64,000 nucleotides of DNA from NZQO01 sp964639255 (GCA_964639255.1 CAZXDP010000004.1:1-64000); one strand, 5' to 3'; numbered from the stretch's first letter, positions 25,687 to 35,636 are shown. Numbers and translations: made by a program. The notes: a model not told the origin generated them from the letters alone.

Positions 25687-28164
25687 ATGATGAAGAAAAG
25701 TACCTTTGTATCTGCTAGTTTCATTCTATTTGCCTCCCTTACCATGTTGGGGCAAACAGCGGAACAACGATCGAACATAACCAGTGGTTACGATTTGCAG
25801 AAATTGGAGAATTTAGAAGTAGAATTTGCCCAGAAATTTGCCGCGGAGAAAGCAGAAGCTTTACAAATGGCAGCAATTAAGGGATGGCCTGAATTTAAAA
25901 CTTTAACGAATGGAGGATTTGCCGAATTAGTAGGCGTTTTCGAATCGGGTGAACCTATCTATTACGCTACCGAGAATCGCGAAGGAGCCATAACAACCCG
26001 TACCGATAGAGTGCACACCGGCGGAGGCGCAGGTTTGAATCTGAACGGAGAGAATATGCAAGCTGGAGTGTGGGATGGTGGCCGTGTACGTAACTCTCAC
26101 GATTTGTTGGAAAATCGAGTTACGCAAATAGATAATCCATCTGGCTTCAGCAGCCATGCTACCCACGTTTCGGGGACTATGATTGGTACAGGCACAGTTC
26201 AAGGTGGTGCTGCAAAAGGAATGGCACCAGAAGCAGAACTTATTGCCTACGATTTTAGCAATGATGAATCTGAAATGGCAAGTGCCGCTGGCACGGGGCT
26301 ATTAATTTCAAACCATTCCTACGGTATTCCTGCAGATGACGTACCTTTGTGGTATGTAGGATATTACGACAGCAATGCTCGCGATCTAGACCTTATAACG
26401 TACAGTGCTCCTTTTTATCTGCCAGTTTGCTCTGCAGGAAATGACAGAACTTCTGGTGCAAATCCGGGCGATGGTGGATATGATTATTTAACGGATAAGA
26501 GTGTTTCTAAGAATTCAATTGTTTGTGCGGCGGTTTTTGAAGTGCTTAACTATACCGGTCCCAACAGCGTGAACATGTCTTCCTTCAGCAGTTGGGGGCC
26601 CACTGACGATGGTCGTATTAAACCAGATCTTTCAGCTAAAGGAGTAAATATGCTCTCTTCGACTGCGAATTCAAATTCATCTTACGGTAATTTTAGCGGC
26701 ACCTCAATGGCTACGCCCAATATTTCTGGAAGTTTAATTCTATTGCAACAACATTATAGTGAACTTAATGGGGGAGATTTTATGCTCGCCTCTACCTTGC
26801 GCGCCTTGGCTTTGCATACGGCAGATGAAGCAGGTAATGCACCAGGACCCGATTACCGATTTGGATGGGGATTGATGAACACCGAACGTGCCGCAGGAGT
26901 TATTACAGATAATGGTACTAATTCTTTGATCATTGAAGAAACGTTGGTAGAAGGAGATGTGTATACATTTTCTGTTCAGGCAGATGGTGTAGGCGATTTA
27001 ATGGCCTCTATTGCTTGGACGGACCCTGCCGGAACGGTTGCTCCTGGAGGAGTGGTGGACCGCTTTGCTCCAGCACTAGTTAATGATCTTGATATTCGTA
27101 TTTCTACTGATGGAGGAACAACTTTCTTGCCTTGGGTGCTCGATGTGGCTAGTCCTTCTGCTGCGGCGACTAATGGAGATAACCTTGTCGACAATTTTGA
27201 GAAAATTGAAATAGCTGGTGCTTCTGGTGAATACATTATAACTGTATCGCACAAAGGCTCCATAACGAATTCAAGCCAAGTATTTTCCTTAATTGTGACA
27301 GGTATCGACCGTGAAGATTTTGCCGTAACTAGCCACGATGGATTAGAAAAGGCTTGCGAAGGTACCGCCTCCCAAGATTTTGAAATCGATGTGGACTTTA
27401 ACGATGGTTTTAGTGAAACGGTCAACTTTACCGTTGCCGATGTACCGAGTGGAGCTTCAGCAACTATCTCACCTACATCATTAAATAATGATGGCACATT
27501 GACGCTTTCTGTTACGAACATCTCCAATTTGGTACCAGGGGAATATCCAATTAAGGTTACAGGTACGGGAACTTCGCAAACAGTGAATGTATACGTAGTG
27601 CTACGCATAGAAGAAGATAATTTGGAAGCGATCGCATTGCTTTCGCCCGAAGATGGAGAAGTAGACCTACCTACGGTCGCGGTCAATTTCGATTGGGAAG
27701 CAGGTCCAGAAACGGTATCAACTTACGACTTCGAGTTGGCTACAGATGATACTTTCTCAACCATCATCAGTTCGCAGTCAGTGACAGAAAACATGACCAA
27801 TGTTACGAATTTAGATTTCGATACTGAGTATTTTTGGAGGGTAAGAGCAAATAATGATTGTTCAACTGCTCCTTGGTCTACAACATTTAGCTTTACTACG
27901 GAAATCGAGTTGGGAATAAACGAAAACCGCATCGATGGTTTGGTGGTATACCCCAACCCAGCCAATAATTTGTTGAACGTAGATGCCAATGAGGCTATTA
28001 CCTCAATTGAAGTAATGAACGTTCTAGGGCAAACCTTGATAAATCACTCAATGGAATCTGGAACATCTGCCAAAGTAGATCTTTCGGCCTTGAGCACAGG
28101 TAATTATTTTGTTCGCGTTACTGCTGGTGATAACAGCACAGTGATGCAAATTGTAAAGAAGTAA
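25687..28164 (+). CDS. Secreted subtilisin-like serine protease with T9SS sorting tail
   Basis: An 825-residue S8 protease. I start at 25687 (MMKKSTFVSASFILFASLTM) because it opens a signal peptide and follows a promoter; the frame extends to 25600 within the 3' end of pgi. Catalytic triad: D130 (AGVWDGG), H160 (HATHVSG), S340 (FSGTSMATP); oxyanion N252 (SAGND). Beta-sandwich domains follow, including a fibronectin-type segment (TYDFELATDDTF). The last 80 residues (VVYPNPANNLLNVD ... GNYFVRV ... MQIVKK) are a type A T9SS sorting domain, so the enzyme is sent across the outer membrane and probably anchored there. No separate inhibitor pro-domain is recognisable. Confidence 0.93.
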   Translation: MMKKSTFVSASFILFASLTMLGQTAEQRSNITSGYDLQKLENLEVEFAQKFAAEKAEALQMAAIKGWPEFKTLTNGGFAELVGVFESGEPIYYATENREGAITTRTDRVHTGGGAGLNLNGENMQAGVWDGGRVRNSHDLLENRVTQIDNPSGFSSHATHVSGTMIGTGTVQGGAAKGMAPEAELIAYDFSNDESEMASAAGTGLLISNHSYGIPADDVPLWYVGYYDSNARDLDLITYSAPFYLPVCSAGNDRTSGANPGDGGYDYLTDKSVSKNSIVCAAVFEVLNYTGPNSVNMSSFSSWGPTDDGRIKPDLSAKGVNMLSSTANSNSSYGNFSGTSMATPNISGSLILLQQHYSELNGGDFMLASTLRALALHTADEAGNAPGPDYRFGWGLMNTERAAGVITDNGTNSLIIEETLVEGDVYTFSVQADGVGDLMASIAWTDPAGTVAPGGVVDRFAPALVNDLDIRISTDGGTTFLPWVLDVASPSAAATNGDNLVDNFEKIEIAGASGEYIITVSHKGSITNSSQVFSLIVTGIDREDFAVTSHDGLEKACEGTASQDFEIDVDFNDGFSETVNFTVADVPSGASATISPTSLNNDGTLTLSVTNISNLVPGEYPIKVTGTGTSQTVNVYVVLRIEEDNLEAIALLSPEDGEVDLPTVAVNFDWEAGPETVSTYDFELATDDTFSTIISSQSVTENMTNVTNLDFDTEYFWRVRANNDCSTAPWSTTFSFTTEIELGINENRIDGLVVYPNPANNLLNVDANEAITSIEVMNVLGQTLINHSMESGTSAKVDLSALSTGNYFVRVTAGDNSTVMQIVKK

Positions 28165-28181
28165 CCTTACTGCATACTATG

Positions 28182-28212
28182 AAAAACCTTCGCCGCGAGG
28201 CGAAGGTTTTTT
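28182..28212 (+). terminator. Rho-independent terminator after the subtilase gene
   Basis: AAAAA-CCTTCGCC, loop GCGA, GGCGAAGG-TTTTTT: 13-bp stem including the A/T flanks. Confidence 0.93.
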
Positions 28213-28317
28213 ATTTTTAGCCAATTCAAACTCATTTCGATCAATTACCCTGTATCTAGTTAGCGTGGCGGTTATCCAACTCATCAGCTTTTATTTCTCC
28301 GGCATTTTGCATATAAC

Positions 28318-28374
28318 AACCTATATAGGTTTCATTTTTACTTTGCCCTACAGTTTATGATACTGTCGCTAGGG
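28318..28374. promoter_or_regulatory. Palindromes upstream of the decayed response regulator
   Basis: A perfect 14-bp palindrome AACCTATATAGGTT (28318-28331), then nested inverted repeats CCCTA/TAGGG (28346-28350, 28370-28374) and ACAGT/ACTGT (28350-28354, 28362-28366) just before the old ATG at 28383. They may be remnants of the operator of the pseudogene. Confidence 0.4.
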
Positions 28375-28382
28375 AAAGAAAT

Positions 28383-29041
28383 ATGAAGATAGGTGTAGCC
28401 ATAGCAGACGACGAGGAATTGTTCAAGATCGGGATAGCATACATTCTATCCAGAGACCCCGACATACAGATTGTCTTTGAAGCCATCAATGTAGGGCCCT
28501 AGAAATGTTCAGGGCACTTCAGACACCCAGCCAGATAGTATTGTGATGCACGTTAAATACTGGAGCTGTATGGGTAGAGCCCTCGAGGCAGGTTCGAGAT
28601 AACTATCCCGAAAATTAGGATTGTTGTGTTGATTAATTACAACAAAACCATTTCTTAGAAATGGGATCAAGGTTGGCGCATGAGCATATCTGGTAAAGAA
28701 ATGGCCTCCAATAAAGGTGGTACATTTTAAGAAACAGGTTTTTTATAACAGATTCTATTACGATGAATAGGCAATACAAGTGCTGAACGCTCGCCGCACA
28801 GAACGGGATACGACGCCTATGACGGTTTTTGATACGAACTTTCTAACCAAACGGTAGCAGCAAGTACTTGAGCTAATCTGCCAGGAGTTTACCACTCCCA
28901 GAATTGGGACAAAGTTTTTATTAGTCTGCGAAAGGTGGAGGTGCATCGTAAAATTTACTGGAAAAGGCAGGCGTTAAAAAAGTGTCCGGACTCGTTATCT
29001 TCGCGATCAACACCCATCTAATACCGCCTACCACGAAGTAA
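28383..29041 (+). pseudogene. Decayed NarL/FixJ-family response regulator
   Basis: No intact frame, but all three plus frames taken together spell a response regulator of about 215 residues. Frame from 28383: MKIGVAIADDEELFKIGIAY to VGP, then a stop. Further on, in shifted frames: MFRALQTPSQIV; DNYP and a NYNKTHFLEMGSRLAHE stretch; QVLNARRTERD; the helix-turn-helix LTKR-stop-QQVLELICQEFTTP.IGTK; and finally LLEKAGVKKVSGLVIFAINTHLI. At least four in-frame stops and several frameshifts. The end resembles RNRIGLVIFALKHNLIEI of the intact regulator at 40571-41224, so it belonged to the same subfamily. No kinase remnant was recognised nearby. Confidence 0.85.
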
Positions 29042-29159
29042 AGGTGTAATGGCTTCGGTGGCTGGTTGCGCGTTAGGGAAACTGTTTTTATCGTTACCTT
29101 TTAAAAAATTTCAGTATCTTCCCAACACTATTTGCTCCCCTTCTTCAAAATGAATATCC

Positions 29160-30701
29160 ATGCTTACTAAAGTATACGGGAGTGCCGTGTTTGGAGTAGA
29201 CGCCTGCACTATTACGGTAGAGGTCAATACTGATAGCGGTATAGGCTACCACTTGGTAGGCCTACCAGATAATGCCATTCGCGAAAGCAACTATCGCATT
29301 GCGGCAGCTCTTCAGAACAATGGCTACAAAATACCGGGAAAGAAAATCATCCTCAATATGTCACCGGCCGATATGCGAAAGGAGGGAAGCGCCTACGATC
29401 TTACTCTAGCGATGGGCATTTTGGTATCGACGGGGCAGATTACCGAAAAAAACGACCTATCGAAATACATCATTATGGGTGAGCTGTCGTTAGATGGAAC
29501 ACTGCAGCCCATTCGTGGGGCGCTTCCCATCGCCATAAACGCGCTAGCCGAAGGGTTTACAGGCTTTATTCTTCCAGAGCAAAATGCCAAGGAGGCGGCC
29601 ATAGTAGAAGGATTGGAAGTCTATGGAGTGGGGAATATAAAGCAGGTAATCGATTTCTTTCATGAAGATATCCCCATTACTCCCACCAAGGTAGACATGG
29701 AAGCTGAATTTTATGAGAACTTGCAAAATCCCGAATTCGATTTTGCAGATGTAAAAGGTCAGGAAAGTATTAAAAGATGTATGGAAATAGCGGCGGCCGG
29801 TGGACACAATATTATTTTAATAGGCCCCCCGGGTAGCGGGAAAACCATGCTAGCCAAGAGATTGCCCTCCATCCTGCCGCCTCTTACCCTCAACGAGGCG
29901 CTGGAAACCACAAAAATACACAGCGTGGCGGGACGCACGATGGACAAAGGCGGCATTATGACCTCGCGTCCCTTTCGATCGCCGCACCATACCATAAGCG
30001 ATGTAGCCCTTGTGGGCGGCGGACAATATCCGCAGCCCGGTGAGATTTCGCTCGCGCATAACGGCGTTTTATTCTTGGACGAACTTCCTGAATTCAAACG
30101 CAGTGTGTTAGAGGTTATGAGACAACCGTTGGAGGATCGTGATGTAACCATTTCCAGAGCGAAGTTTACGGTTACCTATCCCTCGAGCTTCATGCTTGTG
30201 GCAAGCATGAATCCAAGTCCGGGTGGGTATTTCAACGATCCCGATGCACCGGTTACCTCATCGCCGGCCGAAATGCAGCGCTACCTAAGCAAGATATCGG
30301 GCCCGTTGCTCGACCGAATCGATATTCATATAGAAGTGACTCCAGTGCCATTCGATAAATTGAGCGATGATCGCAGGGGCGAACCCAGTGTTACCATACG
30401 GGAGCGGGTCACCAAAGCGAGAAATATTCAGGCCCAGCGTTTTTCAGAATATAATTCAATACATTATAATGCCCAAATGGGGGTAAAGCAAATACGAACT
30501 TACTGCAAGCTTGACGAAGCCTCTTTACAATTGCTGAAAACCGCAATGGAACGATTGAACCTATCGGCTCGGGCCTACGATCGTATACTGAAAGTTTCGC
30601 GCACCATTGCAGATCTCGAGGGATCTGAAACGATTTCAGGAAATCATATTTCCGAAGCCATACAATACCGCAGCCTAGACCGAGATGGCTGGTTGGGATA
30701 A
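29160..30701 (+). CDS. comM: YifB/ComM-family AAA+ ATPase (Mg chelatase-like)
   Basis: A 513-residue protein: N-terminal Lon-protease-like ChlI domain (VEVNTDSGIGYHLVGLPDNAIRESNYRI; SPADMRKEGSAYDL), a central AAA+ module with Walker A GPPGSGKTMLAKRLP (near residue 222) and Walker B HNGVLFLDELPEF, and a C-terminal helical lid. In naturally competent bacteria ComM is a helicase promoting branch migration during transformation; the family is also present in non-competent species. No competence genes are visible here. Family identity is secure; role in this organism is by homology. Confidence 0.92.
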   Translation: MLTKVYGSAVFGVDACTITVEVNTDSGIGYHLVGLPDNAIRESNYRIAAALQNNGYKIPGKKIILNMSPADMRKEGSAYDLTLAMGILVSTGQITEKNDLSKYIIMGELSLDGTLQPIRGALPIAINALAEGFTGFILPEQNAKEAAIVEGLEVYGVGNIKQVIDFFHEDIPITPTKVDMEAEFYENLQNPEFDFADVKGQESIKRCMEIAAAGGHNIILIGPPGSGKTMLAKRLPSILPPLTLNEALETTKIHSVAGRTMDKGGIMTSRPFRSPHHTISDVALVGGGQYPQPGEISLAHNGVLFLDELPEFKRSVLEVMRQPLEDRDVTISRAKFTVTYPSSFMLVASMNPSPGGYFNDPDAPVTSSPAEMQRYLSKISGPLLDRIDIHIEVTPVPFDKLSDDRRGEPSVTIRERVTKARNIQAQRFSEYNSIHYNAQMGVKQIRTYCKLDEASLQLLKTAMERLNLSARAYDRILKVSRTIADLEGSETISGNHISEAIQYRSLDRDGWLG

Positions 30702-30812
30702 CCACAAGGTCCTTGTAACAAATATTCAGATAGAGCGACATAAATACAGGATATCTCGGCCTTGGCCAGCTCATTTTAACGTTTCATTAAGAAAGCTGAG
30801 CCGCGTAGGACG

Positions 30813-30820
30813 TATCTTTG
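30813..30820 (+). promoter_or_regulatory. -7 box of the M16 peptidase promoter
   Basis: TATCTTTG, an exact TAnnTTTG, 30 bases before the ATG at 30850. No clear -33 TTTG at the usual distance. Confidence 0.5.
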
Positions 30821-30849
30821 AACTTCTTAAAAATCAACAATTAAAACAA

Positions 30850-33717
30850 ATGAAATCCATTCGCAATCTTTCCGTGCTGGCCTTTTTTATTTCGGCTACT
30901 GTTTTGGTTTCCTGCAAGGATGCCTCTACTACCGAAACTAACAGTGAAGAGACCAGTTTTTCAATCGATTATCAAAAGTACGAGCTAGAAAATGGCTTGG
31001 ACGTGGTACTTCACCAAGACAAAAGCGACCCTATCGTATCGGTGGCCATTCAATATGGCGTTGGCTCCAACCGTGAGAAAACGGGGCGCACTGGGTTTGC
31101 CCACCTTTTTGAGCATATGTTGTTCCAGGAATCTGAAAATGTGGGACAGGACGAGTTTTTCAAGAAAATACAAGATGCCGGTGGTACTCTTAATGGTGGT
31201 ACCTGGAAAGACGGAACCATCTATTACGAGGTAGTGCCCAACAACGCCTTGGAAAAAATCCTTTGGTTGGAAAGCGACCGTATGGGCTTTTTCATTAATA
31301 CGGTTACCGAGTCGGCTTTCTACAACCAGCAGGAGGTGGTTCAAAATGAAAAGCGCCAGCGGGTAGACAATAATCCTTATGGGCACGTAAATTATGTGCT
31401 GGATAGAAATCTATATCCCGAAGGCCATCCTTACAGCTGGCAGGTTATCGGTGAGCTGGAAGATCTAAAAAACGCGACCGTGGGAGATGTTCGAGAGTTC
31501 TACGACAAATTCTATGGCCCTAATAACGCTACTTTGGTAGTCGCCGGCGATTTTGATGAGGCAGAAACAAAGCAGCTTATTGAAAAATACTTCGGCGAAA
31601 TTAAAAAGCGCCAAGAGGTGGCCGATTTAGAGCCCCAGCCTATTACAATTTCTGAAACAAAACGTTTGTACCACGAAGACAACTTCGCTACGGCGCCCCG
31701 ATTGGATATGGTATGGCCTACACTTGAGCAGTATACTGAAGATGCTTACGCGTTAGATTTCCTTGCCGAGATCTTGGCCGATGGTAAAAAAGCACCTTTA
31801 TATAAAGTTTTGGTGAAGGATAAGAATCTTACCGCGCGTACTACCGCTTACCATAATGCCCAAGAACTTGCTGGTGAATTCCATATTATTATTACCGCCA
31901 ATGAAGGGGAAAACCTAAACGCTGTTGAGGCAGGTATCAATGAGGCCTTTGCCCTGTTCGAAAAAGAAGGAGTAACAGACCGTGATATTGAGCGTATCAA
32001 GGCAGGTCTGGAAACCGATTTTTACAACGGCATTAGCAGTGTGCTTGGCAAATCGTTCCAATTGGCTCAATATAATGTATTCGCAGGCGATCCTGGCTTT
32101 ATTGAGCAAGATATCCAAAACATTAAAAAGGTGACCAAGGAAGATGTAATGCGCGTGTACGAGAAGTATATAAAGAACAAACCTTTTGTAATGACAAGCT
32201 TCGTTCCGAAGGGGCAAACGCAGCTCATCGCAGATAATTCGCAACAAGCAGAGGTTGTAGAAGAAGAAATTACAGAGAATGTTGAAAAAACAGTAATCGA
32301 TTCAAAGGAAGAGGTTGCCAAAACACCATCCAATTTCGACCGTTCCGTGGAACCAGCAGAGGGCCCAGCGCCTAAGCTAAACCTACCAGATGTGTGGACA
32401 GCTCAATTGGACAATGGTTTGGAAGTATATGGCATCGAACAAAATGAAATTCCAACGGTTAATTTTAGCTTGACTATTGAAGGCGGACACTTGCTGGATA
32501 ATATGGACAAAAATGGTGTCGCAAATCTTATGAGCGATATTCTTATGGAAGGTACCGCTAACAAAACCCCAGAACAATTGGAGGAGGAAATCGATTTGCT
32601 GGGCGCCTCCATCAATATGTACACCACGCGCGAGTCTATCGTAATTCGCGGTAACACGCTTACGCGTAATTTCGACAAAACGATGGACCTCATAGAGGAA
32701 ATTTTGCTCGAGCCACGTTGGGACGAAGAGGAATTTGCGCGTATTAAAACAAAGACTATAAACGATATTAAACGGTCTGAGTCGAATCCCAATTACGTGG
32801 CCAACAAAGTCTACGATAAGCTCTTGTATGGGGAAGACCATATTTTCAGTCAGCCAACCAGTGGCACCGTAGAAAGCGTTGAGGCAATCACCATGGCAGA
32901 TCTCAAAGAATATTATACCAATTATTTTTCTCCATCCATAAGCGATTTTCACGTAGTGGGTGCGATCGATAAGGAAAAAACCCTACAGCACTTAAACGGT
33001 CTAGCCGAGCGCTGGGAGGCTAAAGAGGTGATTTTGCCAGAATATGAAATACCAGAAGCGCGCGATAAGGCGTCGCTCTACTTCGTAGATATTCCAGACG
33101 CAAAGCAGTCGGTAATCAACATCGGCTACATCGCCTTGCCGCGAACCGATGCCGATTTTTATCCTGCGGAAGTGATGAATTACAAGTTGGGAGGTTCCTT
33201 CAGCGGAAATGTAAACCTTACCCTTCGCGAAGAGAAAGGCTATACTTACGGCGCAAGGAGCGGTTTTAGCGGCAGTAAAATTCCAGGTACATTTACAGCT
33301 TCGTCGAGTGTCCGAACCAATACTACAGGAGAGTCTGTGCAGATTTTCAAAGATGAAATCTCAAAATACAAACAAGGTATTTCGCCAGAAGACCTTGAAT
33401 TCACCAAGAATGCCTTGATCAAATCGAACGCACGCCGTTTCGAGACCCAGTTTTCGCTATTGGGTATGTTGCAGGAAATGAGCAGCTATGATCTTCCTGA
33501 AAATTACATTGAAAATGAAGAGTCTGTAATTCGAAATATGACCTTGGAGCAGCATAGGGAACTTGCGAACAAATACCTGGACGAAAGCAAAATGGCTTAT
33601 TTGGTAGTAGGTGATGCCGCTACGCAATTCGCTCAGTTTAAAGATATGGGCTTCGATGAGGTGAAGCTTATCAATAAAGAAGGTGAGGAGGTAAAGCTCG
33701 AGGATGTAAAAATGTAA
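30850..33717 (+). CDS. M16-family zinc peptidase lipoprotein
   Basis: A 955-residue double-length M16 peptidase. I start at 30850, giving a lipoprotein signal peptide with lipobox VLVSC (C22); the frame is open to 30685 inside comM, but that part holds the promoter. The first M16 half has the inverted zinc motif H85-L-F-E88-H89, with a downstream Glu region in the segment ESAFYNQQEVVQNEKRQR. The second half (about from 510) has M16_C folds but lacks HxxEH (GGHLLDNMDKNGVANLM), so it is the non-catalytic partner domain. Between the halves lies an acidic linker. Location: periplasmic face of a membrane. Likely degrades peptides that reach the periplasm. Confidence 0.92.
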   Translation: MKSIRNLSVLAFFISATVLVSCKDASTTETNSEETSFSIDYQKYELENGLDVVLHQDKSDPIVSVAIQYGVGSNREKTGRTGFAHLFEHMLFQESENVGQDEFFKKIQDAGGTLNGGTWKDGTIYYEVVPNNALEKILWLESDRMGFFINTVTESAFYNQQEVVQNEKRQRVDNNPYGHVNYVLDRNLYPEGHPYSWQVIGELEDLKNATVGDVREFYDKFYGPNNATLVVAGDFDEAETKQLIEKYFGEIKKRQEVADLEPQPITISETKRLYHEDNFATAPRLDMVWPTLEQYTEDAYALDFLAEILADGKKAPLYKVLVKDKNLTARTTAYHNAQELAGEFHIIITANEGENLNAVEAGINEAFALFEKEGVTDRDIERIKAGLETDFYNGISSVLGKSFQLAQYNVFAGDPGFIEQDIQNIKKVTKEDVMRVYEKYIKNKPFVMTSFVPKGQTQLIADNSQQAEVVEEEITENVEKTVIDSKEEVAKTPSNFDRSVEPAEGPAPKLNLPDVWTAQLDNGLEVYGIEQNEIPTVNFSLTIEGGHLLDNMDKNGVANLMSDILMEGTANKTPEQLEEEIDLLGASINMYTTRESIVIRGNTLTRNFDKTMDLIEEILLEPRWDEEEFARIKTKTINDIKRSESNPNYVANKVYDKLLYGEDHIFSQPTSGTVESVEAITMADLKEYYTNYFSPSISDFHVVGAIDKEKTLQHLNGLAERWEAKEVILPEYEIPEARDKASLYFVDIPDAKQSVINIGYIALPRTDADFYPAEVMNYKLGGSFSGNVNLTLREEKGYTYGARSGFSGSKIPGTFTASSSVRTNTTGESVQIFKDEISKYKQGISPEDLEFTKNALIKSNARRFETQFSLLGMLQEMSSYDLPENYIENEESVIRNMTLEQHRELANKYLDESKMAYLVVGDAATQFAQFKDMGFDEVKLINKEGEEVKLEDVKM

Positions 33718-33733
33718 CTGTAATAAACTATCC

Positions 33734-33763
33734 AAAAAAGGCTGCCAATAGGCGGCCTTTTTT
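33734..33763. terminator. Bidirectional terminator
   Basis: AAAAAA-GGCTGCC, loop AATA, GGCGGCC-TTTTTTT with one T-G pair, between the convergent peptidase and DUF421 genes. Confidence 0.92.
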
Positions 33764-34284
33764 TATCCCTTTACATTCTTTAATAAATAGGCCTCCAACT
33801 TTTTATCTTCGGAGGTGTGCAACACCGATATATCGCCCGTACTCTCAAGAACGACCGCTTTTACTTCAGAGAGTTCAATAACGTTTGCTTCACGCAATTT
33901 TCCAATCAAATCACTTTCGCTAACATTTGCTCGTGCAAGGTTTTCGAATAAAATTTCCCCGTCTCGCATTAGCAATAAAGGGTTATTGGTTAGCAAATTC
34001 TGTATGGACTTTGATTTTCGTATCATAAAAGAAAACAGAAATTGGAAGGCAACAATTCCGGCCATAGCCACGGCTCCTTTTAAGAGCGATTGGTCTGCAT
34101 TCATAATAACCGATGCCAAAATGGTTCCTAGCGCAATGGTAGAGGCGAAATCGAAACTCGTCATTTTGGCAAACGTTCGTAGCCCTGCGATTCGGGTGAT
34201 CGTGATAATAATGGTGAAAATCCCTACAATGGATACTACCGATTTCAATAATATACTTGCGGTTGCTATAAGCCAATCTTCCAT
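33763..34284 (-). CDS. DUF421 (YetF-like) membrane protein
   Basis: A 173-residue protein with three N-terminal hydrophobic helices, the characteristic segment RIAGLRTFAKMTSFDFASTIALGTILAS, and a soluble C-terminal domain (LLLMRDGEILFENLARANVSESDLIGKLREANV), which is the DUF421/YetF pattern. YetF of Bacillus spores has been linked to water-channel-like structures in germination receptors, but in Bacteroidota the role is unknown. Single gene; its stop codon lies in the terminator shared with the M16 gene. Confidence 0.88.
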   Translation of the reverse strand: MEDWLIATASILLKSVVSIVGIFTIIITITRIAGLRTFAKMTSFDFASTIALGTILASVIMNADQSLLKGAVAMAGIVAFQFLFSFMIRKSKSIQNLLTNNPLLLMRDGEILFENLARANVSESDLIGKLREANVIELSEVKAVVLESTGDISVLHTSEDKKLEAYLLKNVKG

Positions 34285-34411
34285 AATGTTTTATTTAAAG
34301 TTAGTATTCAAAAGGTACGATGAAAGCATTTTCCAAATACTAGGCTTAACATAAGTTTAAAGCCGAAAGAATTGTATTTTCGTTACTTCCGAAATTTATC
34401 GTGTACTCATC

Positions 34412-35626
34412 TTGAAAAACATTTTCAAAAATATAGGTCCGGGAACCTTGGTGGCGGCTGCCTTTATTGGTCCGGGGACCGTTACGGTGTGTACTTTGGC
34501 GGGAGTTAAATTTGGTTTTACCTTGCTTTGGGCCATGGTATTATCCATTATCGCGACAATTGTATTACAGGAAATGGCGGCGCGTTTGGGATTGGTTACT
34601 CAAAAGGACCTTGCCGCAGTGGTAAAGCAAGAAATTCGGCAGCCTTTAGCCCGCTGGATAGCCCTGGGGCTTATGGTTTCGGCGATTTTGGTGGGAAATG
34701 CCGCCTATGAGGCTGGGAACCTCAGCGGCGCGGTGCTGGGCTTGGAGGCACTAATACCACAACGCACAATGGAAACCTTTCCATTTGCTAAGTTGGGGAG
34801 TTTTGTTGTGGGCGGAATTTCCTTTTTGTTATTGTACATAGGTAATTATAAAATTTTAGAGCGCGTGCTGGTGGCGCTTGTGCTCCTTATGAGCATGGCA
34901 TTTTTGGTAACAGCCTTTCTAACAAATCCTAACTGGGGGGCTGTGCTACAATCCGTTGTTGTGCCCACCGTACCAGAGAATGGATGGATATCGATCATAG
35001 CCCTTGTGGGAACCACTGTAGTACCGTACAACCTGTTTTTACATGCCTCACTAGTGATGGAAAAATGGAACGGTAAAGCGTATTTAGGCGCTGCCCGAAC
35101 AGATTTGTACATCTCGGTGATCTTGGGCGGTTTGGTTTCTATGGCAATAATTGTATGCGGCGCGGCGATACAAGCTTCCGAAGTTAGCACCGCCGCCGAT
35201 ATGGCCCAAGGGCTTGCACCGCTCTTCGGAAATTTAGCTGCCTATTTTCTCGGCATTGGCTTGTTTGCCGCGGGTATTACTTCAGCAATTACAGCGCCAT
35301 TGGCCGCTGCATATGTGGCCCGTGGATGCTTTGGGTGGAGCGACACGCTGCGCGATACGAAGTTTCGGGCGGTTTGGATGGCCATTTTGGCCTTGGGCGT
35401 ATTATTCGCCTCATTAGGCTTTAAACCGATAGATATCATACAATTTGCGCAGGTAGCCAATGGGCTGCTTCTTCCTATTATCGCCGTATTCTTGTTATGG
35501 TCAGTCAATAGAACGCATTTACTGGGGAAATATAAAAACAATTGGTTGCAAAATGTCCTGGGCATCTTGATTACCGCCCTCGCTTTTCTATTGGGAATGA
35601 GAAGCCTTTGGAATGTTTTTTCGTAA
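34412..35626 (+). CDS. Nramp-fold transporter lacking metal ligands, YcsG-like
   Basis: A 404-residue protein with about 11 membrane helices of the Nramp (LeuT-fold) family. The start is a TTG at 34412; no ATG exists in frame near it. Canonical Nramp transporters bind metal through DPGN in helix 1 and MPH in helix 6. Here helix 1 reads G20-P-G-T23 (AAFIGPGTV) and helix 6 reads V204-P-Y206 (TTVVPYNLFLH), so Asp, Asn, Met and His are all replaced. The gene lies 10 bases before pxpA, as the Nramp-like ycsG lies in the Bacillus ycsF-kipIA region. Transport of 5-oxoproline or another organic solute is a reasonable hypothesis; transition-metal transport is unlikely. Confidence 0.85.
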   Translation: MKNIFKNIGPGTLVAAAFIGPGTVTVCTLAGVKFGFTLLWAMVLSIIATIVLQEMAARLGLVTQKDLAAVVKQEIRQPLARWIALGLMVSAILVGNAAYEAGNLSGAVLGLEALIPQRTMETFPFAKLGSFVVGGISFLLLYIGNYKILERVLVALVLLMSMAFLVTAFLTNPNWGAVLQSVVVPTVPENGWISIIALVGTTVVPYNLFLHASLVMEKWNGKAYLGAARTDLYISVILGGLVSMAIIVCGAAIQASEVSTAADMAQGLAPLFGNLAAYFLGIGLFAAGITSAITAPLAAAYVARGCFGWSDTLRDTKFRAVWMAILALGVLFASLGFKPIDIIQFAQVANGLLLPIIAVFLLWSVNRTHLLGKYKNNWLQNVLGILITALAFLLGMRSLWNVFS

Positions 35627-35636
35627 CTTTTGCAGA

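Noticed and set aside
26976..27686. Open frame of 236 codons antisense to the subtilase gene
   Set aside because: It mirrors the third codon pattern of the Ser/Thr/Ala-rich protease and has no signal, domain or start region of its own.
28213..29159. Insertion sequence or small-RNA locus in the stretch without an intact gene
   Set aside because: No terminal repeats or transposase residues; the sequence is explained by a decayed response regulator.
32383..32952. Open frame of 189 codons antisense to the M16 peptidase
   Set aside because: Shadow of a strongly supported gene; no family features and basic, Phe/Ile-rich composition typical of antisense frames.
34412..35626. Annotation as manganese transporter MntH
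   Set aside because: The metal-binding DPGN and MPH motifs are both replaced, and the gene context is 5-oxoproline metabolism.
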